Under the pieces are notes generated by a model. That model searched no databases. It saw only the letters and a list, made by a program, of their open reading frames with translations, and had not been told where the DNA came from. DNA of 54,764 nt from Planctomycetota bacterium. GTDB lineage: Bacteria > Planctomycetota > PLA2 > JAEUHO01. This document shows positions 25,739 to 34,952 of this stretch, piece by piece; within the stretch, counting starts at the first letter, position 1; each line of letters begins with the position of its first letter. The stretch lies in contig JASJAY010000008.1 of NCBI GenBank assembly GCA_030066775.1, forward strand, positions 1-54,764, read 5' to 3'. A program made the position numbers and the translations under genes.

Positions 25739-26326
25739 TCAGATCGCGCCCAACAGGCGCGTCTTCACGTAGTTGACGCCCTTGGGCGTGAGCTCGAACC
25801 GGCCGTCGCCGTCGAGGCGAGCCAGGAACCGCTGCCGGTCGCACAGCGCCCCGAGGCGCTCCTCGATCGCTTCCGGCGTCGGCAGTCCCACCGCCTCGAA
25901 GCAGCCCAAGAGGGTCTCGGCGTCGAAGTCCCGCGTGTCCTCGTAGTTGTAGAGGTAGAAGGCGAACGCCACGAGCTGCTGGTCCGGATCGGAGGCCCGC
26001 GCCCCCACCTTCTTGAGGTATCCGCTGAACTGGGGCGACGTGGGAACGAACCCGGCCGGTGCGGCGGACTCGACGGCGGCCGCCTCCGACTCGGGCGGGG
26101 CCTCGGCGTCGCCTCCCGCGGGGCTCCCCGGTGCTGCGGCCGGCGCGGGGTCGGCCGCGGCGTCCGTCGGGCCGGCCGCGAACCGCCGGCCGGCCGCGGC
26201 GTCGAGCAAGGGCGCAACGGTGCGGTCGAAGAGCGCCTCGTCTCCGACGAACTCCAGTCTCAGCCCGGGCACGACCAACCGCACACGCACAGAAGGCAAG
26301 GGACGCTCCCTCGAAGGGTGAATCAT
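25739..26326 (-). CDS. Hypothetical protein with charged linker
   Basis: 195 residues. An N-terminal basic/hydrophobic stretch (VRVRLVVPGLRLEFVGDE) and a Pro/Ala linker (about 55-95) lead to a helical C-terminal part (FSGYLKKVGARASDPDQQ ... ELTPKGVNYVKTRLL). The last part has the look of a winged-helix region, but no family is recognised. It converges on rplC with 7 nt between them. Its start at 26326 faces the H1-like gene across 251 nt that hold no clear element. Confidence 0.6.
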   Translation of the reverse strand: MIHPSRERPLPSVRVRLVVPGLRLEFVGDEALFDRTVAPLLDAAAGRRFAAGPTDAAADPAPAAAPGSPAGGDAEAPPESEAAAVESAAPAGFVPTSPQFSGYLKKVGARASDPDQQLVAFAFYLYNYEDTRDFDAETLLGCFEAVGLPTPEAIEERLGALCDRQRFLARLDGDGRFELTPKGVNYVKTRLLGAI

Positions 26327-26577
26327 CGATCATCGGTGGCGCAGAGGCATCGAACAGCGCATGCGGAGCCATGCGAACGCCACCCAATCCACCCCAACCA
26401 TAGCGAATCGGCGCCTTCCCACAACCCGAGAGCACGAATCCGAGGTCCCGAACGAAGACCTAAGTCGTTCCGTGCAACCATGTTGAGGACGGTTGGCGGG
26501 GCACCCCGCCTCCCGGACCGGGCTTGCAATCGGCGTGCAGGGAGCGCATCCTTCGCCGGACCTACGGGGAATCGAGC

Positions 26578-27429
26578 GTGACAGCACCCTGGCCCGAGAC
26601 CGAGTCCCGCGAGCGCCCGGGCGAAAGCCTCCGGGAGATGCTGGACTACATCATCTGGATCTGCAGCGAGATGCTGCAGCTGGGCTACCACTCCGGCTCC
26701 GACCGCGACTTCTGGGTCCGGCGCTGCCAGGAGGCCTACGCTGCCATGTTCCTGCCGATGCTGCCGGGCAACGGCGACCCCTACCCCCCCGACGTGCCGC
26801 CGGCGAAGAACCCGGGCATCTGGCCCGACGTGCCCAGCAGCGGGATCCCGGGCATGACCCTCCGCCACCAGCTGGTCGTGATCCGGCTCCAGGCCGAGCG
26901 CCTGCGCTCCCGCCTCTGGCCGCACGCGCGCTCGCACGAGATCGACGAGTGGGACCGACGCCTCTCCCGCGCCCGGGGCGCGGTCGACCACGGGCCCGAG
27001 TTCGAGCTCCCGGAGGACGCGCGCACCGAGCCGTCCGCCGAGGCGCAAGCCGCCGCCGACAAGAACAAGGCCGCGCTGAAGGCGAAGGCCCGCCAGCGCG
27101 CCCTCGACCTGCGCCGCCGCATGCGCGAGCGCAAGAAGGCCGCCAAGGAGGCGGCCGCCGCGAAGAAGAAGGCGCCGGCCAAGAAGAAGGCGGCCCCCAA
27201 GCAGGCGGCGCCGAAGAAGGCCGCGAAGAAGGCTGCGAAGAAGAAGGCCGCCGCCAAGAAGAAGGCCACGGCGAAGAAGAAGTCCGTGAAGAAGAAGGCC
27301 GCCGCGAAGAAGAAGGCGGTCAAGAAGAAGACGGCGAAGAAGAAGGCCGCGGCCAAGAAGAAGTCGGTCAAGAAGAAGGCCGCAAAGAAGAAGACGGCCA
27401 AGAAGAAGAAGACCGCCCGACGCCGCTAG
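26578..27429 (+). CDS. Protein with histone-H1-like Lys/Ala-rich tail
   Basis: 283 residues from a GTG at 26578, which has GGGGA 7 nt upstream. An ATG at 26524 would add only unconserved residues. Residues 1-150 form a globular-looking domain (SLREMLDYIIWICSEMLQLG, DRDFWVRRCQEAYAAMFLP) with no named family. From about residue 185 to the end it is nearly pure A-A-K-K-K / V-K-K-K repeats. Such tails resemble eukaryotic H1 and the H1-like proteins of several bacteria and suggest binding to DNA or another polyanion. It converges on the methyltransferase-like gene with 13 nt between them. Confidence 0.75.
   Translation: MTAPWPETESRERPGESLREMLDYIIWICSEMLQLGYHSGSDRDFWVRRCQEAYAAMFLPMLPGNGDPYPPDVPPAKNPGIWPDVPSSGIPGMTLRHQLVVIRLQAERLRSRLWPHARSHEIDEWDRRLSRARGAVDHGPEFELPEDARTEPSAEAQAAADKNKAALKAKARQRALDLRRRMRERKKAAKEAAAAKKKAPAKKKAAPKQAAPKKAAKKAAKKKAAAKKKATAKKKSVKKKAAAKKKAVKKKTAKKKAAAKKKSVKKKAAKKKTAKKKKTARRR
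27130..27426 (+). repeat. In-frame low-complexity Lys/Ala codon repeat
   Basis: About 300 nt of imperfect tandem units built from AAGAAG and GCC/GCG codons. They encode the basic tail of the H1-like protein. This is coding repeat, not a CRISPR or non-coding satellite. Unit order is irregular, so copy number may vary between strains. Confidence 0.85.
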
Positions 27430-27442
27430 CCCCCCACCGCGA

Positions 27443-28585
27443 TCAGGGGCGGCGGAACATCATGAACGTGTTGTTCTCCTGGCAGTCGCACGTGTCGGTG
27501 CCTTCCGTGACCGGCAGGAACTCCGCGTCCTCGGAGTGGAAGTAGCGGACCTCGAGGCCGAGCAGCTGTCCGAACGCAACCAGCGTCGGGGCCTGCCACC
27601 CCACCCACCCGCGGTACTCGAACAGCTCGCGGTAATCGCGTTCGTCCCAGGCCACGAGCGCGAAGTTGAGCTCGTTGGTGAGCGGGTTCGAGGGGTTGTC
27701 GTCGTCATCCTCGAGCGCGCACTTGAAGCCGGCGGCCTTCATCTCCTTGCGGGTGAGGTCGTCGATCGTGGGCTCGTCCTCGACCAGATAGGGCTCGCTC
27801 ACCTCGAGCATGAAGTAGTCCGTGTACTTCGTGCCCCACTCGAGCAGCTTCAGCAGGTCCTGGGCGCCGAAGAAGTTCTGGCTCTGCTTGCCGATGTAGC
27901 TCAGTGAGGGCCCCTCGGTGAGCTCGCGCACGCGCTGCCACGTCGCTTCGTCGAGCGCGTTGGCGATGAAGTACTCCCGCCGGGTGCGCTCGTGCCACCA
28001 CTTCTGCTCGACGTGCACCTTGGCGTCCGCGTCGAGGTCGAACATCACGTAGCGGAAGTCCGGGTAGAAGAAGTGCCCCGCGTGGCAGAACTCGCCGCTG
28101 CCGGCGAGAGGCTCCACGATCGTCTTCACGTCCTTGCAGAGCTCGGTGTGGATGAAGTCCTCGACCGAGTACTCCCAGGTCCCGAGGACGCAGGAGTAGA
28201 CCTTGTAGGCGTCCAGCGCGTCGATCCCGCCCTCGACGTAGGCCGAGATGTAGTCGTAGCTCTCGACGTGCGGCGAGTCGTAGCACTTCATCCAGCAGTC
28301 GTCGGCGAAGTCGTGGAACCCGTGGCGCGCGATGTCGATCCAGTGGGCGAGGTGCTTGCGCTTGCCGCCCTTCTTCACGTTGTTGGCCTTGAAGCCGCGC
28401 AGGGTCAGGCCGTGCATGCGCGTGAGCAGCTCGCTGCGCTCGGAGTCATCCATCCGGTCGAGCCGGCACTCCTGCTCCAGGTCGATCCAGTCCGGCTTCG
28501 CCGTCTTGCCGGCTTCGATGCGATCGAGCAGGGCGTGCAACGCACGGTTGGTGCGCACGTACTCCGTGTTGTGGGCGACTTCCAT
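27443..28585 (-). CDS. Putative SAM-dependent methyltransferase-like protein
   Basis: 380 residues from the ATG at 28585. A central Rossmann motif, VEPLAGSGEFC (about 157-167), followed by YVMFDLDADAKVHVEQ resembles motifs I and II of class I methyltransferases. An N-terminal helical part (about 1-110) and a C-terminal acidic part with CDCQENNTFMM are not familiar to me. No catalytic NPPY or PPxY motif is seen. Substrate unknown. It is divergent from the FabL-like gene (128 nt apart), so it may share control with the fatty-acid-like cluster. Confidence 0.5.
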   Translation of the reverse strand: MEVAHNTEYVRTNRALHALLDRIEAGKTAKPDWIDLEQECRLDRMDDSERSELLTRMHGLTLRGFKANNVKKGGKRKHLAHWIDIARHGFHDFADDCWMKCYDSPHVESYDYISAYVEGGIDALDAYKVYSCVLGTWEYSVEDFIHTELCKDVKTIVEPLAGSGEFCHAGHFFYPDFRYVMFDLDADAKVHVEQKWWHERTRREYFIANALDEATWQRVRELTEGPSLSYIGKQSQNFFGAQDLLKLLEWGTKYTDYFMLEVSEPYLVEDEPTIDDLTRKEMKAAGFKCALEDDDDNPSNPLTNELNFALVAWDERDYRELFEYRGWVGWQAPTLVAFGQLLGLEVRYFHSEDAEFLPVTEGTDTCDCQENNTFMMFRRP

Positions 28586-28713
28586 CGAGCTCCGCGTCCT
28601 TGTCCTCGAAAGGCGCGGGGGATCGTAGTGGCACGCACCCACGCCCGACCACGTTTCCCGAACCTCCCGCGCGCCGAAGGGACGCGTCTCATGCGCGTCG
28701 CTACCATGCGCGC

Positions 28714-29490
28714 ATGTCGCTACCGTTCGAAGGTCGGGTTGCGCTCGTTACGGGCAGCACACGTGGGATCGGGCGAGCCATCGCCCTGCGCCTCGCAGCC
28801 GAGGGTGCGGACATCTGCGTCCACGGACGCCAAGGCAGCGGGCCCGCGTCGGCGGCGGGCGACGAGACGCTCGAAGCCATCCGGGCACTGGGCCGCAAGG
28901 CCGAGCTGCTGCACGCCGACATCGCGTCGAAGGCGTCCGTGACCGAGCTGATGGAGGCCGTCGAGGAACGCTTCGGTCGCCTCGATCTGCTCGTCCTCAA
29001 TGCCGCGCGGGCCCCCTTCAAGGAGACGTGGCGTCTGCTCGAGCGGGATCTCCGCCAGCTCGTGGACACGAACCTCCTGGGCAACGTCTTCTGCGTGCAG
29101 AAGGCGCTGCCGCTGCTCGAGCGAGAAGGCGGCTCGATCGTGTTCCTCTCGAGCCTCGGCTCCCGCTTCATGAACCACATGTATCCACTGGGCCCGATGA
29201 AGGCCGCGATGGAGTCGATGGTGCGGCAGTGGGCCGAGGAGCTCGGCCCCAAGGGCATCCGCAGCAACGCGGTCTGCGGCGGGCTGGTGAAGACGGACGC
29301 GTTCAAGACCCTGCGCCGCGTCTGGCCCGAGCTCGATCAGCTGCCCGAGCGCTTCTTCGTCACCCCGGAGGAGGTGGCCGAGGCCGTCGCCTTCCTGGCT
29401 GGCCCCGCCGGAGCCGGCATCCAGGGCCAAACGGTCGTCGTGGATCGGGGCCTGTCGAACCGCCTGATGCGCAGCCCCGAGCAGGGCTAG
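28714..29490 (+). CDS. FabL-like SDR, probable enoyl-ACP reductase
   Basis: 258 residues of a classical SDR. The NAD(P) motif is GSTRGIG, and LNAA replaces the usual NNAG. The region SSLGSRF...YPLGPMKAAMESM...GIRSNAVCGGLVKTDAFK aligns best with FabL (enoyl reductase III), which reduces trans-2-enoyl-ACP. In FabL the catalytic Tyr and Lys are Y-x6-K; here the spacing is Y-x5-K, as if one residue were lost. Activity is therefore plausible but not certain; a ketoreductase role is the alternative. It is the first plus-strand gene of the cluster, 113 nt before the ACP. Confidence 0.7.
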   Translation: MSLPFEGRVALVTGSTRGIGRAIALRLAAEGADICVHGRQGSGPASAAGDETLEAIRALGRKAELLHADIASKASVTELMEAVEERFGRLDLLVLNAARAPFKETWRLLERDLRQLVDTNLLGNVFCVQKALPLLEREGGSIVFLSSLGSRFMNHMYPLGPMKAAMESMVRQWAEELGPKGIRSNAVCGGLVKTDAFKTLRRVWPELDQLPERFFVTPEEVAEAVAFLAGPAGAGIQGQTVVVDRGLSNRLMRSPEQG

Positions 29491-29520
29491 ACCGGGGGTC
29501 CTGAGGCCCGTCTGCGGAAG

Positions 29521-29549
29521 TTGAATTGGCCCCCAGAGCGCGGTACACC
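29521..29549 (+). promoter_or_regulatory. Possible promoter of the ACP/ketosynthase operon
   Basis: TTGAAT at 29521-29526 and TACACC at 29544-29549, 17 nt apart, ending 55 nt before the ACP ATG. The -35 is good and the -10 is weak. Confidence 0.3.
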
Positions 29550-29603
29550 GCGTTGTCGGCCGGGCGTCACGCCGGGGCCGCTCGGAACCCGAAGGACTCT
29601 CCC

Positions 29604-30173
29604 ATGGCGAACACGTTGGTGACCCGCGACAAGATCGAGGCGGAGGTGCGCGCCGCGCTCGCGGCCACCCTGCGCATCGAGCCCGAGACGATCGACATGG
29701 ACACGTCGGTGGTGAACGGCCTGCAGGCGACGTCGATCGACTTCCTCGACATCAACTTCCGCCTGGAGAGCGCGTTCGGCGTACAGGTCCAGACCCAGCT
29801 CCTGCTCGACCACGTCGAGGAGCAGCTCGGCGACGGCAAGGCGATCGACGCCAACAACCAGATCACCGAGGCCGCGGCCTCGCTGCTGAAGCTCTACTTC
29901 GGCGAGATCGAGGGGATCAAGGCCGGCATGTACGCCGACGAGATCCCGATGCTCGTGACGCCCAAGATCATCGCGGACGGCATGGAGCGGATCCTCGAGC
30001 ACCTGCCCGATACGTGCCAGGACTGCGGCGCAAGCGAGTGGAAGACCGAGGACGGCGCCAAGGTCGTCTGCGGCGCGTGCGGCGCGGAGGCGCAGTACCC
30101 CGACGGCGACACGCTCGTCACGGAGTGGATCCAGCAGGTCGAAGCCGAGCACAAGCTCTTCGCGGGTGCCTGA
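29604..30173 (+). CDS. Acyl carrier protein fused to a zinc-ribbon domain
   Basis: 189 residues. The N-terminal 65 residues match an ACP helix I-II unit: QATSIDFLDINFRLE aligns with the phosphopantetheine motif, giving S44 as the attachment site. An extra helical segment follows (about 66-135). The C-terminal third has C138-x2-C141 and C156-x2-C159 in a rubredoxin/zinc-ribbon arrangement. The ACP would hold the growing chain, and the holo-form would be made by the AcpS encoded in the same operon. The ribbon may dock a partner or bind an acyl-chain enzyme. I know of no described ACP with this domain order. It overlaps the next gene by 8 nt if that gene starts at 30166. Confidence 0.8.
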   Translation: MANTLVTRDKIEAEVRAALAATLRIEPETIDMDTSVVNGLQATSIDFLDINFRLESAFGVQVQTQLLLDHVEEQLGDGKAIDANNQITEAAASLLKLYFGEIEGIKAGMYADEIPMLVTPKIIADGMERILEHLPDTCQDCGASEWKTEDGAKVVCGACGAEAQYPDGDTLVTEWIQQVEAEHKLFAGA

Positions 30174-31476
30174 TCCGGTGAGCGCGAGCGCGGAACGACG
30201 CGCAGCACGCCCCGACGACCAACGTGTGGTGGTCACGGGATGGGGTGCCGTCACGCCGCTCGGCAACGACGTCGAGTCGAGCTTCGCCGCCATGCGCGAG
30301 GGCCGCTCGGGCGTTCGTCGCGTTACGCGCTTCGATCCGACCGGCCTCTTCTGCGACATCGCCGGCGAGGTCGATGACAGCGCGTTCTGGCCGCTCGACG
30401 AGCACGGCAAGCAGGGCGGCAGCGCCTACCGACTTGCCCGGCGCGCGTTCGAGGAAGCGACGGCCGGCCAGCTCCTCGCCGGCATCGAAGACCGCTTCCG
30501 GATCGCCACGATCTTCGGCGGACACGGGCACCAGCCGAACGAGCACGAGATGGCGCAGCTGGTCGCGTGCCTGGACGACGACGGACGCGCACGGGCCGAC
30601 GCGGTAGCGGCGCTCGATGACTACCAGCTGAGCGTGTTCACGCGGCGGCAGCCGGACGTGGTCGCGGCGCTGCTCGCGCAGGAGGCGGATGCGCGTGGCC
30701 CCGTGGCCGCCATCGTGTCGGCCTGCGCCGCGGGCACGCAGGCGATCGGCGAGGGACTGCGCCTCATCCGCGACGGGCGCGCCGACGTGGTCATCACGGG
30801 CGGCGCGGAGCCGACGCTGTCGTACTCGGGCTACCTCGGGTTCTCGATCCTGGGCGCGCTCACGCGACGCTACCCGGCGCCCGAAAAGGCCTCGCGCCCG
30901 TTCGACCGGCGCCGCAACGGCTTCGTGATCGCCGAAGGCGCGGGCGTGCTGATCCTGGAGTCCCTCGCGCACGCGAAGGCGCGCGGACGCACGCCCCTCG
31001 GTGAAGTGCTCGGCTACGGCGACTCCGCCGACGCGTACCTGATCACGGCCATGCACCCCAAGGGCGAGGGCGCGATCCAGGCGATGCGCCGCGCCATCGA
31101 CGATGCGGGCCTCCTGCCCGAGCACGTCGACTACGTAAACGCCCACGGCACCTCGACCCCGATCAACGATCCCACCGAGACGATGGCGGCCAAGGCCGTC
31201 TTCGGCGAGCGCGCGTACCAGGTACCGATGAGCTCCAACAAGAGCATGATTGGGCACACCATCGGCGCGGCCGGCGCCCTCGAGGCGATCTGCACGCTGC
31301 GCGGCATGCAGGAAGGCGTGCTGCTGCCGACGATCAACCAGGAGGCGCCCGACCGCAAGTGCGACCTCGACTACGTGCCCAACGAGGCGCGGGAGATGGC
31401 ACACGAGGTGGCGCTCTCGAACTCCTTCGGTTTCGGCGGCCAGAACGGCTGCCTGTGCCTCGGGTCCACGCCGTGA
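30166..31476 (+). CDS. Beta-ketoacyl-ACP synthase (KAS I/II type), active
   Basis: 436 residues with the full catalytic set: C187 in VSACAAGTQAI, H327 in NAHGTSTPIND, H364 in SSNKSMIGHTIGAAG. It condenses malonyl-ACP with an acyl chain. A long N-terminus before VVVTGWGAVTPLG raises the possibility that translation starts at the GTG at 30178. I keep 30166, which lies at the ACP stop. The next gene, a KAS-like protein without the Cys, follows directly, so the two probably form a KS/chain-length-factor pair. Confidence 0.93.
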   Translation: MPDPVSASAERRAARPDDQRVVVTGWGAVTPLGNDVESSFAAMREGRSGVRRVTRFDPTGLFCDIAGEVDDSAFWPLDEHGKQGGSAYRLARRAFEEATAGQLLAGIEDRFRIATIFGGHGHQPNEHEMAQLVACLDDDGRARADAVAALDDYQLSVFTRRQPDVVAALLAQEADARGPVAAIVSACAAGTQAIGEGLRLIRDGRADVVITGGAEPTLSYSGYLGFSILGALTRRYPAPEKASRPFDRRRNGFVIAEGAGVLILESLAHAKARGRTPLGEVLGYGDSADAYLITAMHPKGEGAIQAMRRAIDDAGLLPEHVDYVNAHGTSTPINDPTETMAAKAVFGERAYQVPMSSNKSMIGHTIGAAGALEAICTLRGMQEGVLLPTINQEAPDRKCDLDYVPNEAREMAHEVALSNSFGFGGQNGCLCLGSTP

Positions 31477-32477
31477 CGAGGCCGGTCGGCATCGCCGCGT
31501 ACGCCTCGCGGTGTGCGCTCGGGAACGACGACCAGCAAATCGACCAGGCCCTTGCCGACGGCGAGTCGGCAATCGGCCCGCTGCGCGGGTTCGACGCCTC
31601 GGCGTTCGGCGACACGGTCGCGGCGCAGATCTGGACCGAGGAGGACGTCGACGAGGACGATCCCGCCATCCGCATCCTCGGCCCCCACGGCCGCATCCTC
31701 GAGCACGTCGTGCGTCGCGCCTACGCGGCGGCCGATCTCGACCAGCTGCCGGCCGAGCGCGTCGGGCTCTACGTCGGGATGGGCATGGTCGACGCGGCGG
31801 TCGAGGACCTGGTCCCCGCGGTGGCGGCGTCGCGCGACGCGGACGGCGAGCTCGACCTCGCGAAGTTCTTCAAGGGCGCCTACCGCCTCATCCACCCGCT
31901 GTGGCCGCTCTCGATGCTCAACAACGTCGCGGTCGGCCAGATCGCGACGGACCTCGACATCCGCGGCGACAACCTCGTGCTCGCGAGCGATGCCGTCTGC
32001 GGCGTACGCGCGATCCTCGAAGCGGCGCGCGCCGTGCGTGAGGGCATCGTCGACGCGGCGATCGCGGCGGGCGTCTCCGAGCGTGTGTGCCCCGCCTCGT
32101 TGGCTCGCCGGCGGGTGGGTGTCGAAGGCGTCCAGCCGATGGGCGAAGGCGGCGCGGCGCTCGTGCTGACGAACGCGGTCGACGGCGTCGCGCTGCGACT
32201 CCTCGGGGGCGCCACCGCACACGGACCCAGGGATCAGCGCTTCGCCAGCGAGCGCGCCGGCGAGATCGCCCTGCACCAGGCCGGACGCAGCGAGGCCCGT
32301 CGACTGACGGACGCCCGCACCGGCGTCGGCGATCTCGGTCCCGGCCAGGCGGCGTTCGCGCTCGCGCGTGCGGCCCACGATCTTGCCGCCGGCGAGGTGG
32401 GCCTCCTCACGATGGACTACGACGGCAGCGGCATGGGCCCGGGCGCCGGCGCGCTCGTCGTGGAGCGTCCGGCATGA
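31473..32477 (+). CDS. KAS-like chain-length-factor-type protein without active-site Cys
   Basis: 334 residues, shorter than a usual KAS (about 410). GTG start overlapping the previous stop by 4 nt (GTGA). It keeps the thiolase-fold pattern ([29 protein letters not shown]). At the nucleophile position the motif reads [10 protein letters not shown], so A174 replaces Cys, and no N-A-H-G or G-H-x-x-G His is found. This is how chain-length factors of type II PKS and aryl-polyene systems look: the partner sets chain length and does not condense. It is inferred to pair with the KAS at 30166. Confidence 0.8.
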   Translation: MTRPVGIAAYASRCALGNDDQQIDQALADGESAIGPLRGFDASAFGDTVAAQIWTEEDVDEDDPAIRILGPHGRILEHVVRRAYAAADLDQLPAERVGLYVGMGMVDAAVEDLVPAVAASRDADGELDLAKFFKGAYRLIHPLWPLSMLNNVAVGQIATDLDIRGDNLVLASDAVCGVRAILEAARAVREGIVDAAIAAGVSERVCPASLARRRVGVEGVQPMGEGGAALVLTNAVDGVALRLLGGATAHGPRDQRFASERAGEIALHQAGRSEARRLTDARTGVGDLGPGQAAFALARAAHDLAAGEVGLLTMDYDGSGMGPGAGALVVERPA

Positions 32478-32911
32478 GGTTCCTGCTCTTCGACCGCGTC
32501 CTGGACGTCGTGCCCGGCAAGCGCATCCACGGCGTCAAGACCGTGACGCTCACCGAGCCCTATCTCGACGGCCACTTCCCGAAGGCGCCGCTCGTGCCGG
32601 GGCCGCTGCTGGTCGAGGCCATGATCCAGCTGCTCGCCTGGACGGCGATCACGAAGCACGACTTCAAGCTCTCGTGTGTCTTGTCGGTGCTCGAGGACGT
32701 CGAGGTGCCGCCCCAGTTGCGGCCGGGTCATCGCCTCGACCTCCACGGCCAGCTCATGGGAACGAACAAGAAGGGCTCGGTCGGCCGCGCGTGGGCCGAG
32801 ATCGAAGGCGAGGAGGTCGCGCGCGTGGGACGCGTGATCTACGGCCACGTCCCCCACCCGGACCCCGACGTGCTGCGCGAGCGCTTCCGCTACTACGGAG
32901 GCCCGGCATGA
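32474..32911 (+). CDS. FabZ-like 3-hydroxyacyl-ACP dehydratase (copy 1)
   Basis: 145 residues of a hotdog fold, the normal size for FabZ. The catalytic H34 lies in [12 protein letters not shown] and E48 in LLVEAMIQ. It should dehydrate 3-hydroxyacyl-ACP to the enoyl form. It begins MRFLLFDR, almost the same as the second copy at 35347, so the two are paralogues. It overlaps both neighbours by 4 nt. Confidence 0.9.
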   Translation: MRFLLFDRVLDVVPGKRIHGVKTVTLTEPYLDGHFPKAPLVPGPLLVEAMIQLLAWTAITKHDFKLSCVLSVLEDVEVPPQLRPGHRLDLHGQLMGTNKKGSVGRAWAEIEGEEVARVGRVIYGHVPHPDPDVLRERFRYYGGPA

Positions 32912-34203
32912 GCGAGCGCGTCGTCGTGACCGGCCTCGGCTTCGTGACGCCCCTCGGCACGGATCCCGATGCGCTCTGGGAGGCCATGCTCGAAGGGCGA
33001 CCCGGCGTCACCGCGCCCCACCGCCTCGGCCCCCACGACCCGCCCACGAAGGCGGTGGGCGAGGTGCCCGCCCCGGTCCTGGATCGCCTGCTCGACGAAC
33101 GCGAATGCGAGCTCGAGGGCATCGAGGACCGCCGCACGCTGTTCGCGGCCGAGGCCGCGGCCGACGCCATCGAGCGGGCAGGCCTCAGCACCGACGCGAA
33201 CGAGCGCGCCGGCGTGGTGCTCGGGTCCGGGCCGGGCGTGCATCGGCTGGAGGACGTCGCGCGCGCCCTCGACGAGGAAGGGCGCTTCGACCCTGCGCGG
33301 TTCGCAGCCAACGTGAACGCCATCCACGGCGAATCGCTCATCCGCAATCGTGTCGAGCTTCCGGCAGAGCGGGTCGCAACCCGCTTCGGCCTGGGCGGCC
33401 CCGTGCACGCCGTCACGACCGCCTGCAGCGCCAGCAACCAGGCGCTCGGCATGGCCTTCCGCATGGTGCGCTCGGGCGAGTGCCCGTGGGTCGTCGCCGG
33501 CGGCTCCGACTCGATGATCAACCCCATGGGGCTCGTGTTCTTCGTGCTCCTGGGGGCGAACGCCAACGTGGACGTGAACGATCCCGCCGCGGCCTGCCGC
33601 CCGTTCGACCGGCGTCGGAGCGGACTGGTCATGGGCGAGGGCGCGGGGTGCGCGATCCTCGAGGCCGAGTCCCACGCGCGGGCGCGCGGTGCGACGATCC
33701 TGGCCGAGGTCGCGGGCTACGGCTCGTCGTTCGACGCGTACCGCACCACGGCGCCGCCGCCGGACGGGCGCGGTGCCGCGGAGGCCATCCGCTACGCGCT
33801 CGAGGACGGGAACGTGGATCCCAACACGGTCGACTTCGTCAACGCACACGGCACGGGTACGAAGCGCAACGACCCCGCCGAGGTGGCCGCGATCCGCTCG
33901 GTCTTCGGCGACCACGCCGACGCGCTCGCGGTCTCGTCGGGCAAGGCGGCCATCGGCCACTTGCTTTCCGGCGCGGCCGGCGTGGCGTTCGGCATGGCCG
34001 TGCTCGCGGTCCAGCGCGACGGGGTCCTGCCCACGCTCAACCTCACCACCCCGGACCCCACGTGCGACCTGGACTTCGTGCCGGGCAAGGGGCGCGCCCA
34101 GCCCGTCCGTGCGGCAATCAACAACTCCTTCGCGTTCGGCGGGCAGAATGCCGTCGTGGCCCTGAGGAAGTACGTGCCCGACGCGGCATCGGAGCAGGCA
34201 TGA
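32908..34203 (+). CDS. Beta-ketoacyl-ACP synthase (KAS II type), active
   Basis: 431 residues. Catalytic C173 in [13 protein letters not shown]314 in [11 protein letters not shown] and H351 in [15 protein letters not shown] are all present, as are [13 protein letters not shown] at the start and [12 protein letters not shown] near the end. Normal length. It is closest in pattern to FabF. It may pair with the Cys-less protein at 35832 or act alone. It overlaps its neighbours by 4 nt. Confidence 0.93.
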   Translation: MSERVVVTGLGFVTPLGTDPDALWEAMLEGRPGVTAPHRLGPHDPPTKAVGEVPAPVLDRLLDERECELEGIEDRRTLFAAEAAADAIERAGLSTDANERAGVVLGSGPGVHRLEDVARALDEEGRFDPARFAANVNAIHGESLIRNRVELPAERVATRFGLGGPVHAVTTACSASNQALGMAFRMVRSGECPWVVAGGSDSMINPMGLVFFVLLGANANVDVNDPAAACRPFDRRRSGLVMGEGAGCAILEAESHARARGATILAEVAGYGSSFDAYRTTAPPPDGRGAAEAIRYALEDGNVDPNTVDFVNAHGTGTKRNDPAEVAAIRSVFGDHADALAVSSGKAAIGHLLSGAAGVAFGMAVLAVQRDGVLPTLNLTTPDPTCDLDFVPGKGRAQPVRAAINNSFAFGGQNAVVALRKYVPDAASEQA

Positions 34204-34952
34204 GCGGCGCCCTGACGGACAAGATTGCGATCGTGACCGGCGCCTCCCGCGGCATCGGCGCAGCGATCGCCACGCGCCTGGCTGCCGAGGGCGCGACCGT
34301 CGTCGTCAACTACGCAGGCTCGGAAGACGCCGCGAACGCCGTCGTCGCGGCGATCCAGGAAGCGGGCGGAACGGCCGAGGCGTTCCAGGCCGACATCTCG
34401 GATCCGGCCCAGGTGAAGGCGCTCTTCGACCACGTACTGAAGGCCTACGAGCGGGTGGACCTGCTCGTGAACAACGCCGGCATCGTCAAGGACACGCTGA
34501 TCCTGACGATGCGCGAGGCCGACTGGCAGCGCGTGCTCGACGTGAACCTCTCGGGCATCTTCCACTGCACGAAGGCCGCGCTGCGCCCCATGATGCGCGC
34601 GCGCGCCGGCAAGATCGTGAACCTCGCGTCGATCTCCGCCATCCGGGGCGGTCGCGGGCAGGCCAACTACGCGGCGGCGAAGGGCGGCATCGTCTCCTTC
34701 ACGCGCGCCACCGCGCTCGAGGTCGCCGACCGCGGCATCCAGGTGAACGCCGTGCTGCCGGGCTTCATCGAGACGGACATGACGAAGGTCGTCCAGCGCC
34801 GCGCGGGGGATCAGGTCCTCGCGCGCATCCCGGCCGGTCGCTTCGGCACGCCGGACGACGTCGCGGGGATCGTGGCGTTCCTCTGCACGACCGATAGCGA
34901 CTACGTCACGGGCCAGGCCTTCTCGGTGGACGGAGGCATGTCGGTCGCATGA
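34200..34952 (+). CDS. fabG: 3-oxoacyl-ACP reductase FabG
   Basis: 250 residues, standard for FabG. NADP motif GASRGIG, NNAG at the fourth strand, catalytic Ser-Tyr-Lys in ASISAIRGGRGQANYAAAKG, and the IETDM and TGQAFSVDGG segments usual in FabG. It reduces 3-ketoacyl-ACP to 3-hydroxyacyl-ACP, between the ketosynthases and the dehydratases of this cluster. It overlaps both neighbours by 4 nt. Confidence 0.95.
   Translation: MSGALTDKIAIVTGASRGIGAAIATRLAAEGATVVVNYAGSEDAANAVVAAIQEAGGTAEAFQADISDPAQVKALFDHVLKAYERVDLLVNNAGIVKDTLILTMREADWQRVLDVNLSGIFHCTKAALRPMMRARAGKIVNLASISAIRGGRGQANYAAAKGGIVSFTRATALEVADRGIQVNAVLPGFIETDMTKVVQRRAGDQVLARIPAGRFGTPDDVAGIVAFLCTTDSDYVTGQAFSVDGGMSVA

Noticed and set aside
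27130..27426. Repeat array resembling a CRISPR or satellite
   Set aside because: Units are irregular 3-15-nt codon repeats, in frame with a gene, without unique spacers.
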